DNA of 64,000 bases from Owenia fusiformis. Taxonomy: Eukaryota; Annelida; Polychaeta; Sabellida; Oweniidae. Positions within the stretch are counted from its first letter, which is position 1. Every line of letters begins with the position of its first letter. The position numbers and the translations under genes were made by a program. The notes beneath the pieces were generated by a model. It was not told the DNA's origin. It worked only from the letters and a program-made list of their open reading frames with translations, and did not search any database. Positions 37,901 through 46,221 of the stretch are shown in pieces. The stretch lies in contig CAIIXF020000005.1 of assembly GCA_903813345.2 (NCBI GenBank), positions 19,531,375 to 19,595,374 on the forward strand, in the 5' to 3' direction.

Positions 37901-40900
37901 ATTAAAAAAGCCAATGATTCCTGTTATTTGTAATGATTGTCCTATTGTAATTCAAATTATTCAAAATCAAGATATTGTAATTAATATGCTAGCATTAGAT
38001 AGCCATATAGCCCAATAGATTGGCTATTTGTAAAGCTGACCCTTATACCATTAAGCGGGGAGCGTCTATATATGTATGCAGCTTTATGCTCCTAGAAACT
38101 TTACCTCAGTCGTCTCTGTAATCTGCCCACCCGGTCCATTCTTCTTACCCCCAGGTGCCACTTTACTACCCCCAGGTGCATCACTGTCACCTATTTTGGC
38201 AAAGGGTGACCCACTCACATAGCTTATTTGCACACCAACATTGGTTTCATCGTCATCATCATCAAATAGGGATTTCTTCCCCCCCTTTGGAGACTTAGCA
38301 GGAGCTGATTTGAGTTGACCCTCTGGGCCAGCTTGGGCACTACCTTGACTGTAAGAGTTACCTAGCTGACCTGGGGTAACCCCCGGTTGATACTGTTGGC
38401 CCCCAGAGCCATATTGCTGGGTAACAGACGCCTGGGGCTGCATGCTACCTGCAGTACCAGCTGGGGCATTGCCTTGGCTGTACTGTACCCCAATCTGACC
38501 AGGGGCAACTCCAGGTTGGTACTGTTGACCCCCAGGACTGTACTGCTGGGTGACATCTGCCTTTGGTTGCAAACTGCCAGGAGGACCAGCTGAAGTACTA
38601 CCTGGGCCATATTGGGCCCCAAGTTGGCCAGGGGCAACTCCGGGTTGGTACTGTTGACCCCCAGGGCTGTACTGCTGGGTGACATCTGCCTTTGGTTGCA
38701 AACTACCAGCAGGACCAGCTGAAGTACTACCTGGGCCATACTGGGCCCCAATTTGGCCAGGGGCAACTCCAGGTTGGTACTGTTGACCCCCAGGGCTGTA
38801 CTGCTGGGTGACATCTGCCTTTGGCTGCAAACTGCCAGCAGGCCCAGCTGAAGTACTACCTGGGCCATACTGGGCCCCAAGTTGACCTGGGGCAACCCCT
38901 GCTTGATATTGTTGGGCACCAGATTGATATTGTTGGGCACCTGGAGCTGGGGAAGAAAGCTGAGCTCCGGGTGGGGCATAGTTAGAGCCCCCTGGTGTAT
39001 AGACCAGAGACTGATCTGGTCCCATGAGTCCTTTCTAAAAATGTCACATCACAAACAGTTTTACAACATCTTACAATAGTTATTGACCCATGAAAAAGTT
39101 GTAAATTTGCCACAAAGGTCCAAGGGCAAGAGCACACAACAAGCAGCAGAACTTCCTCATGGTCCAATAAAGTGAAAATTGTAATAGAATAAGTGACAAC
39201 ATTTATTTAGAATAAAACAGAAATAATTTTCTCATATATCAAGTGTATAAACAAAATATATAGTTACGTGTACATGTTATATGGATGGACCTACCTGTGT
39301 CATTTGTGTGGAGTCAGTTTGGTACTGGTTGTAGCCCTGTACACCAGGAGCTCCATATTGGGTGGTAGTTGTGGTGGAGCTCATTGTCTGTGAGTAGTTA
39401 GCCCCATATGGTCCTGGCCCAGTCGAGTCATCATAGCGTACCAGATATTGACACATATGGGTGAAGGTGTCTCCATCTTTAGCGGGATCATTAGCATAGA
39501 TTTCCAGACCATATTCACCAGCCTTGGGGAGGTTCACTGTTACGATGGATTGGTTGTCAACTTCCTGTTCCGTTACACATTTCTCCAAGGCTGCCTCACC
39601 AACGCCCTCTTTTTGGAGTTTACATAGCAGGCGGACACGACGTGTCTTTGCGAATCTGAGCTCACAACGTCCATTAACAGCAGTTATAACACCATCCTTG
39701 TGCGATGGAATGAGTCCATACTGGCGTACAGGAGCACCGGGTCCCCAGTTTGTATCAGAACACACAGGGAGAGGGATAGCATCAGGAGCAGCACGGTCAC
39801 ACTGAATTTTATACTCACAGGCTGCCCGGAAAACATTCTCAACGTTCAACTCCTCAGACACTTCCTGGGCGTAGAGGGTCATGTAGTAGGGTCCCTCCTT
39901 GGGGGCCCTAATGTGGAACTTCACCTGGTTCTCTAGCGTCTCCTGGAGCACATAGACCTTCAGTTTGTGGCCCCTGTAGTCATCCTCCATTGCCTCACCT
40001 AATAAATAAAATATAATTAAGAAAGTTTATTGCATTTGAAAACTAAAATCATGTATCAGTATTAGTTTCAGGATGTAGATGTTAATGTCTTGGTCACATT
40101 ATAATTTTAAATTCACATAACTCAACTAAATGAAAAATCAGAAAAATTTATGTATAAAGTATGATTTTTTAACAAAATCAAGGAAAGGCTTAAACTTTGG
40201 TGAAAAAAGATTTGTGTGAAAGTCAAAATCTATTGATGATGCACATTACAGCCTGTTATAATTTTTAAATGGGGAATATTGTGGGATCAATGAGAGACTA
40301 GGCCCTTTTAATATACTAATGGGACAAGTAACTTATATTGGGCTCAGGTTGACCTACCAATGAGTAGCTTAAATGTGAAGCTGAGAGGTTTGTTGAATCC
40401 AAGGACCAATGTTGTATGTCCATTCTCAGTAGTAAGCACCCCGTTAGTGCATTGAAGGAAATCCATGCCGCACTTGAAGAAGAAAGACTTGGCAAGAGGG
40501 AGCTCTTCAAACTGTGTTAGCGTGAGTGGCTGTCGAAGGAGCTGCCACTTGTTATCAGATGGCCAATGACTGTACTTCAGCTGTTCTGGCTCTGACATGA
40601 AGTAAAAATCATCGTATTCATACACAAGGTTCTCGGGTACATTACGTTCTGAGGCCAGGTATCGTGTGGCCCAGTGGCAGTCAACAAGTTGCCAAGCTCC
40701 ATTTACAAAGACTGCATTCCAGCTGTGGTTATGGGGTTGACCTGAGAACCGCATTCCTGGCTTGTAGTCAACTCCTTTAGCATACCCACTCAATGTAACA
40801 CATGGGAGTCCAGCAAAACTGTAACATGTGAAGACAATATCAGTACAAAGATGGCTATTATTCAGTGATCTTAAAGCCATCTAAAATTAATTTTGATCAG

Positions 40901-43900
40901 ACTGGGTATTTAAGAAAGAATCTGATTGGCAAAGGAGTCAATAGGACATCTAAAATGTTTTTGAGGTATTCACTATATATATGATGTGTAACTGATATTT
41001 GCAGCTTCCAAACATAGCATTAATACATGCTTTATATACAAGGGATCGAATTGGAAGTTGAAAAGTGGCCCATTTTAAGCCCTGTTTTTCTAAGTGACAT
41101 CCATTTTCTCAAAAATGATGTCATACATTTTTAGGCCTATAGGTAAAATCTCTAATTTTTTGATGGGAGGGGCATGGCATTCACTGAAGAGATGGTGATC
41201 CACCAGTTTAAACAATAGAAAGCTGCGAGAGCTTATTTACCTGCATAATGTTTCAAATATTCTAGCGTAGGTCCCACGTTTGTTCTTGAAGGCACATAAT
41301 ACTTCCTCGGGAGAGCCTGCTAGTTCCTCCCTGAAGGCCACTGTGTACATGTTCTTGGCTGTCATCCATCGGAATATCACTCTACATAAAACATAAATGA
41401 GAGTTACTTCAATCAACCTTGTTGCATTGTCTTTAATACAACTTACAAACATGTGTATTTTTTTTGTTTTTCATAAAGAGTACTAGCCTTGCCCAAGTCG
41501 GTATTTTTTTACTTATCTGATCTTGAATTATTACCACCTTGTACAATCCAATACATCTCCGCTGTTATTATGCTGAAATATTCAACGGTTTCGAGATTTC
41601 CATAATACCTACGCTATCAGGGGTATCGCGAAACCTTATTGATCGACAGAATCGCGTGGACACGACGTGTGACTTCAGGCTGAGTGACCAATCAAAACGT
41701 TATCAGGTTGAGCTGCATAAACAAAACAAACTTCCCATCTACGACTTGAAATTCAATGGTCTGCTCGAGTGTTTTGTTAGAGTTACAATATAACAGTAAT
41801 TAAATGTACATTGGAAGGTAAGAGTCATTAATATAAATTAAATCATGCGATTCAATTTTGATTTAAAACTGATTTCTCGATGAAAATGCATGAATAGACC
41901 TAGTCCAATGTAGCAGGTCATGTTGTCGTCGATCGGTGATTGAATCTCAGCCTACATGTTCAGCGATCGTTTCAACGTTTACTGTTGAAATCTTCTCACC
42001 TTTGGTTATCCGATCAATGCCCCGGCATCCACTAAACTTTCATTGATATTTATCTGATAAAATATTTGTATTTTCATGATGAATTCGTGCTCAGATTCGT
42101 GCAAGATTTGTTCGTGAAAAGTGTATTTCGTGCATAACAATGAGCTAACGCTACAGGGCCGTCGTAGATTGGTCAAATTTTACCGACATCAACAAACTGT
42201 CGGTAAAGCACATGGCTTTCTCTTTGGTACAAGGCGGTCATAATAGAAATCAAGATAAGTAAAAGAGACCGACTTGGGCAAGGCTAAAAGAGTACATGCA
42301 TACCAAAATACATAGATCTGTCTACAGTAAGTGGATCACCTTTGGTACCTCTAATAAAAATGTTCCATTTGGAAGGTGTTTCTACATGTATGTTCTTTAA
42401 ACATCAAGTCAGTTCTCTGAAGTTTTCCACTTACAAAGATATTCCACTTCTAGAGGTGTTTCATGGTACTTTCCTTGTGAAGTTTTTAACATTTTTGAAA
42501 ATAATACTGAAATATTTAGTGTATCATTTTACTCACCTGGCTTTTTCTAGGTCAGCAAATTGTTTGCAATAAGCCAATTCCCAGATCAGCTCTCTGAAAT
42601 TGCCCTGGGTTCTTGAGGCAACCTGGAAATACCACAACAGCTTGTTAAATATATTATGGGTAAAATACCAAGTGAAGTAAAAAGACTTGAATTATATTAA
42701 AATTCACAACTGAATCAGCCTCCGGTGATATTACATTTAATTTCCAGTATTATATTTCTACCAAGTCTGATGACATGGCGCCAAATATTTTCTAAGTTAG
42801 AAAGTCACTTGTAGAATTTATCAATCTTCCTTTATGTAAAACATTCTAAACAGGTGACGGATAAATCACAATGCTTCTTCAATTTATGATTTAATATTGC
42901 CATTTGAAAGTATTTTCTATATCAACATGTATCTACACTAACATGTAGATACAAAACATTGGAGAAGTATATGAAATCAAGATACCAATAAGAAAGTACC
43001 TTCTATGTCTTGGGCACAATGTTGGACATTTGGAATTCATTTTGGAAATCAGGATATGATGAATCTTATCAATCCAATGCTGATGTGATTCATTGGAGAT
43101 TCTTGCCAGGAATTTTTCTCATAGATTTTAGGCTAGTAAGTGTAACTGATCATAATACTCTAATAAAAAATCGTCAAAAGCATCTAGTGTTTTGTTATAA
43201 TTAACAAAAAATTGATGCTTTGAAATACATAAGTTGTTTTACAGATTCATCTTAACCCAGCGGTTTAGAAAAAATTCTGGTGAGAATACTATAAATAAAT
43301 GTCTTATCAATTAATTGAGATATTTAAGGTCAAACTTATCAAGAAACAATTTGGTTGTGACATTAATTAATCTATATTATTAGCTTCATCAGAGATGCAT
43401 TAAGATGGAACTGTAGACAGAGTTAAGATCAAGGGTGGGTCTCGGTTTTTGAATAAGGTATGGCCGCTGTAAGAATAGCACACAGGACAAAAATCAGACT
43501 TTGAATTAATTCAAAAAATTGAATGTGTATTTGTAAATCAAAAGATTCTATAATTTTAGTGGAGTACATGTCCTCTCTATGCCACTTTCTAAATTTGCAA
43601 CTACTGATACAGACAGCCTACTTAAAAGATCGCAAGGTTTGCACTCGGCATATATCAGTCTGTCTACGAGGGCAGAGTTAAGGCAGTAATATGATGTTTC
43701 CTTGGAATGCAAAACTCTAAATATGTCTGGTAAAAATACCCTCAGCTTATCAGCTAATGGATAATCCTCTACGCTCTAACATTGAGAAACGAGGAGAAAA
43801 AAACTGATTCCTATTAATATGTTTTCTTATATAGAGAAGCATATTTGAAAATGAATAGGTTCTGATTGGTTCAATAAGGAAAGAGGTTCATTGGTTCTAT

Positions 43901-46194
43901 AAAGAGTAATATAAGATGACTGACTTGCAAAGGGTAGAAGGGAGAACACAAGCAGACAGCTGATGTAAATGAATTAATACAAGTAACCATCTGAAATACA
44001 TTTGCAGACTGCAAAGATATATCAAGAAACTAACATTGGGAGAAATACAGAATCACTTACTGTTCTTTTATGTCATTTTAAGACATTCTGTCGAAAAAAC
44101 ACATTAAATAGTCCCCATAACTCCAGACTCATTTTATGACAGTATTAGCAATAACCAGAGTTTTTATGACATTCTGTCAAAGAAATGCAATACATTCCAT
44201 CATTTCAACCTCAGCTTATCAGACTAAAGCAATAACTGGAAGATTTTCCAGTCATAATATTTTTAAATGATTGCAGTCCATGTTTTGGCCAAAGTTAATC
44301 TGCAATTTACAAGCGAATGATTTACAGCAGGCTTCCACCTGAAATGATTACACAACTATTAAATCGACTGCAATGAGCACTGCTCAAGATTACTTGATAG
44401 CTCAAACATAAACATGTTACTCTCTTGGACTAAATGGTTCAGGGGTCAATTATGGTATAAGGTATATAAAGGGTAAATATAAAGGTAAAAGGTTTCTAAA
44501 AATATATAAAGTAATATAGATGAGTATTAATTCTTCAAACTTCAAAAATACATTTCGCTATTAATCCCATCGGACATTTGCCCTCAAAAGAGCAGATTCC
44601 AACATCAATTATTAATTCTTCTACCTGAGAAAATACATCTTAGCTGATGCTTATTAAAACATTTTTATCTAAACAGTTCTTCTTAAATTACTCCATGTAA
44701 AATTTTAAGATTACAAAAGATTTTCTTTGCTCATAGCTTGTTAGTTCAGTACCACATAGCTCAGTTGCAGTTGGATTGCATTCTGATACTCATAGCATCT
44801 TTCTGTTCACCATGAAACATATCAGGGATGAGAAGAAATGAGATGTCATGGTTTATCATGATGGTTGGATTGCATTAGTTATGGTTCTAATTTTAGCTAA
44901 ATCACTAATTAGTTAAATCACCTTGTGTAACAAATCTAAAAGTACAGATTTTGCAGAAATTATTTACGGACACCTGAAAAGATGGTTTTCCTATGGGAAA
45001 AATGAGCTGAGAGTTCTCCTTTATAAATAGGAATGTCCCCATGCCCTTTCAGCTTACCATTTCAGTTTGACCTCATTTCTTAAAAAAGACCTTTGTTCTT
45101 AACTAGACTCTGCGCTCAGGGTTACTCCAGATTGAATGTAATTGCTGACTATGAAAATAAATCTGATAGAGACATTCATGATACATGTATTTACACAATC
45201 AATGCATGCACTTTACTGATAACCTATCTAGCATCCCTTCATGTACAACAGCAATTTACTGGAGTATTTTCAAATGGTATAAAAACATGAAAGGGAGGTC
45301 AATCAATACCATGGTAAACATAAAATTCAGAAATATTCCATATATCCAACCAAAGGTCAAATGCATCTGATACTTGCTATATTAATCATAGGATCTGGGC
45401 ATACAAATCTCACAAACATTCCGTTAATATAACCAGACTGAATCATAAAATCAGGATTACACAGCAAAAGTCCATCTCCGAACCGAGTTTATATTTTAGA
45501 TTTTCTGCAATATTCCCAATATTCATGTGAGATTAAATTGAATGATTCAATAGATAACAATATGCGATTGACCAAATAATACCAATGATCTTGTGGAATA
45601 ATTGAGTCCCATGTGATATTGTTTGCAAAATGTAATCAGAAAAATACATAATATGTCATTGTCACAAGATGTTGATGCACATGCCATAAATTAAGTAGAT
45701 TTGTTAAGGTAGTTCCTTACTTTAAGCAATTTCTTTAATTATTGATAGTTATAAGCTTGAAAATTATGTATAATTCTCAAGATGCAGATCTACCTAAGTA
45801 AGAAAGGTAATAAGTGGAGGAAATTCATATTTTCACATCAATATCTCAGAAAATGAACACAAACTAGCACATTATTGTTGTCAAAACATGAGGCATTTCA
45901 ATTAGTCTTCTTTACAAGATAAGAACACTTGAGCGTATCAAAGGGCGTATGTAAAATGACATCAGTTTTCTGTTGAAGACTTCATAATTGATGTCGATCA
46001 AGTGGGTGTCTTCAGACAACAAATAAATTCTAATAAGGTTTTAACAGACTTACCAAGATAGCATGGTCATCCAAATGTTTGAAGACGGCTGTGTCACTAT
46101 ATACTTGTCTCTTTAGGAACTTTGGAGGCTCACATGGGGGTCTGGATTGTGGGGGGAGGGGCTGGGGGTTGAAATCTGGGGGTACTGCCTGCAT
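21336..46194 (-). CDS. Two-module kyphoscoliosis-peptidase/hillarin-like protein (14 coding exons, ~1,804 aa)
   Basis: Coding exons on the minus strand: 46194-46054, 42622-42537, 41381-41241, 40818-40358, 39998-39295, 39034-38105, 36054-35874, 35286-35018, 33450-33100, 31080-30904, 29106-29018, 28657-28517, 27306-27132, 22904-21336. Every junction has AG and GT sites and preserves the frame. An in-frame TGA lies six codons upstream of the ATG, which fixes the start. Residues 30-511 form module 1 and 1105-1804 module 2, each a transglutaminase-like core ([26 protein letters not shown]) followed by KY-type beta-sandwich repeats ([11 protein letters not shown] and relatives). Between them lie about 640 Pro/Gly/Gln-rich residues. 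The KY family acts at muscle Z-disc or cytoskeletal sites; here the Cys nucleophile is missing in both cores, so a structural role is more likely. No signal peptide or membrane span is seen. Alternative: two transcripts or genes sharing the linker region. Confidence 0.88.
23512..25315. mobile_element. Transposon with ~130-bp minisatellite core, copy 1 (KY-like intron 13)
   Basis: Begins AAACAAGGCATTAACATGAC with a subterminal AATGTCACCACCTA, and ends with a hairpin (GTCACCACTTTTGGTGGTGAC) plus ATAAT. The right hairpin is the inverted relative of the left subterminal motif. The core (23540-25190) holds about 12 head-to-tail units of 126-177 bp, each with GTCAATTTGAAGCAAGTTGA, TGACCTT blocks, AAGGTCATTGAAGGTCAAA and GAACATGTAGATGATTTTGA. 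Left inverted motif, tandem core and right stem-loop is the layout of Helentron-associated (HINE) or pearl-like elements, which I infer from structure only. Confidence 0.75.
27132..27306 (-). CDS. KY-like exon 13 (core 2, His and Asp region)
   Basis: Residues 1224-1282: [30 protein letters not shown] (His about 1255) and WQLVDCHW (Asp about 1270), ending RRLVGKQ at a gtacgt donor. In module 1 the same coding stretch continues without an intron, so one intron was gained here or lost there. Confidence 0.87.
27369..28110. mobile_element. Same minisatellite transposon family, copy 2 (KY-like intron 12)
   Basis: Same orientation and same two ends as copy 1 (AAACAAGGCATTAACATGAC at 27369 and GTCACCACCTTTTGGTGGTGAC at 28084-28105). 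The core has about five more diverged units. The pre-hairpin segment with CCGCC and TAACA is also shared. The two copies lie in adjacent introns on either side of exon 13. Confidence 0.75.
28127..28460. repeat. Degenerate CTGGACAACTCAATCC repeat
   Basis: Variants of TGGACAACTCAATCC recur about a dozen times at irregular 15-35 bp intervals next to the right end of the minisatellite transposon. Open frames across it are low complexity and do not look like genes. Confidence 0.6.
28517..29106 (-). CDS. KY-like exons 11 and 12 (start of transglutaminase-like core 2)
   Basis: Exon 11 (29106-29018, 89 bp) encodes [20 protein letters not shown]..; exon 12 (28657-28517, 141 bp) encodes [16 protein letters not shown].. 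to [12 protein letters not shown]. Both introns are phase 2, as in exons 2 and 3. The segment aligned with the catalytic Cys reads EGKVTYA, with Lys instead of Cys. Confidence 0.83.
29107..30903 (-). other. KY-like intron 10, nothing recognised
   Basis: AT-rich intron between exons 10 and 11. No ORF with motif support, no clear repeat. Confidence 0.5.
30904..31080 (-). CDS. KY-like exon 10 (linker to module 2)
   Basis: 177 bp, phase 0 on both sides, residues 1089-1147. Lys/Pro/Gln-rich ([20 protein letters not shown]) followed by [17 protein letters not shown], which corresponds to [15 protein letters not shown] at the end of exon 1. This shows where the duplicated module begins. Confidence 0.82.
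31764..31850. repeat. Inverted repeat in KY-like intron 9
   Basis: GAATACCTGTG.ACTTTCACAAG.TGATATT pairs with its complement ending GTATTC; arms of about 35 bp, near-continuous. The rest of the intron (31081-33099) holds no recognisable gene or array. Confidence 0.75.
33100..33450 (-). CDS. KY-like exon 9 (APGQ repeat linker)
   Basis: 351 bp, phase 0 on both sides, residues 972-1088. After [20 protein letters not shown] the exon consists of about ten short units of the type [11 protein letters not shown] or [11 protein letters not shown], then [18 protein letters not shown] and MSTLPTN. The repeat motif is related to the GVAPGQ motif of exon 6. Likely disordered and elastic or multivalent. 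Confidence 0.87.
33590..33990. repeat. Repeat starting with an AGCTCACA hairpin (KY-like intron 8)
   Basis: Opens with a 19-base palindrome (AGCTCACATGGTGTGAGCT at 33590-33608) followed by ATTGTAATCATCC. The following text (TCTGTCTATC, phrases TCAAAAG.TTGCCTC repeated near 33750 and 33880) suggests an old dispersed repeat with internal duplication. Ends not resolved. Confidence 0.4.
34575..35030. repeat. Minisatellite overlapping the exon 8 splice donor
   Basis: Tandem units containing GGTATGTTTTGAGTG with ACCCATTTTGG, ACTTGTATAGG and AAGTACCTATATAGG variants form a higher-order period of about 117-125 bp. On the minus strand each higher-order unit contains an AG|GTACTTA sequence identical or close to the genuine donor of exon 8 at 35017. 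The coding end of exon 8 is itself part of the outermost unit. Confidence 0.8.
35018..36054 (-). CDS. KY-like exons 7 and 8 (proline-rich linker)
   Basis: Exon 7 (36054-35874) and exon 8 (35286-35018) encode residues 822-971, together 450 bp between phase-0 introns. Poly-proline stretches [19 protein letters not shown] and [11 protein letters not shown] are typical SH3/WW/EVH1-type ligands. The last codons of exon 8 (IPIQ) lie within the sequence of the intronic minisatellite that starts immediately downstream. Confidence 0.83.
36055..38104 (-). other. KY-like intron 6, nothing recognised
   Basis: Two kilobases of AT-rich intron between exons 6 and 7. Short open frames on the opposite strand have no motif or splice support. 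Confidence 0.5.
38105..39034 (-). CDS. KY-like exon 6 (310-residue repeat linker)
   Basis: Encodes residues 512-821, compositionally biased to Pro, Gly, Gln, Ala and Tyr. A 43-residue (129-bp) unit beginning GVAPGQ and ending GGQQYQP occurs four times in tandem, the first three nearly identical; a fifth partial copy begins GVTPGQ. The exon ends with a Lys-rich then Asp-rich segment ([15 protein letters not shown]). It is 930 bp, a multiple of three, between phase-0 introns. Other reading frames across it look long only because of the repeat. Confidence 0.88.
39295..39998 (-). CDS. KY-like exon 5 (module 1 beta-sandwich repeats)
   Basis: Encodes residues 277-511. It completes [12 protein letters not shown] and has two beta-sandwich repeats ending in [10 protein letters not shown] and [11 protein letters not shown]. 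Each is followed by a Cys-containing strand ([10 protein letters not shown] and [10 protein letters not shown]). The last 40 residues become Thr/Tyr/Gln/Gly-rich and lead into the linker. Ends in phase 0. Confidence 0.88.
40358..40818 (-). CDS. KY-like exon 4 (transglutaminase-like core 1, His and Asp region)
   Basis: Encodes residues 123-276. It carries GYAKG, YKPGMRF, HSWNAV with the presumptive catalytic-type His at about 154, and WQLVDCHW with Asp at about 169. After the core come the [20 protein letters not shown] segment and the [15 protein letters not shown] start of the first KY beta-sandwich. Ends SFTFKLLIG at a donor in phase 1. Confidence 0.88.
41241..42622 (-). CDS. KY-like exons 2 and 3 (start of transglutaminase-like core 1)
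   Basis: Exon 2 (42622-42537, 86 bp) encodes [20 protein letters not shown].. and ends in phase 2. Exon 3 (41381-41241, 141 bp) encodes [16 protein letters not shown].. through [15 protein letters not shown]. The family pattern G-x-C-x-G-Y-A before the LF..LC helix is expected around residues 109-114; here the sequence is KRGTYA, with Arg where Cys should be by my alignment. Exon sizes and phases match exons 11 and 12. Confidence 0.85.
41483..42286. mobile_element. hAT-like MITE, copy A (KY-like intron 2), TSD AAAGAGTA
   Basis: Left end CTAGCCTTGCCCAAGTCGGT and right end the inverted complement (ACCGACTTGGGCAAGGCTA), flanked by an 8-bp direct duplication AAAGAGTA at 41475-41482 and 42287-42294. 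An 8-bp duplication is characteristic of the hAT superfamily. No transposase; 804 bp. Open frames inside are chance. Confidence 0.82.
42623..46053 (-). other. KY-like intron 1 (3.4 kb)
   Basis: AT-rich intron from GTAAGT at 46053 to the TTTCCAG acceptor at 42623. I see no gene, clear transposon or tandem array in it, apart from two ACATTCTGTC phrases near 44085 and 44170. Confidence 0.6.
46054..46194 (-). CDS. KY-like exon 1 (start codon)
   Basis: Encodes residues 1-47, starting [20 protein letters not shown] and ending KHLDDHAIL. The exon itself opens at 46221 after a tttccag acceptor and carries 27 non-coding bases, including an in-frame TGA, so at least one non-coding exon lies further upstream. 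Ends in phase 0 at TTG|gtaagt. Confidence 0.85.
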
Positions 46195-46221
46195 GTTGAT
46201 ATCTTTGGTTCACTTGTTATT

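Noticed and set aside
38362-38979. 205-codon minus-strand open frame
   Set aside because: Shadow of KY-like exon 6; it is open only because the 129-bp coding repeat is a multiple of three. The exon frame has proper splice junctions.
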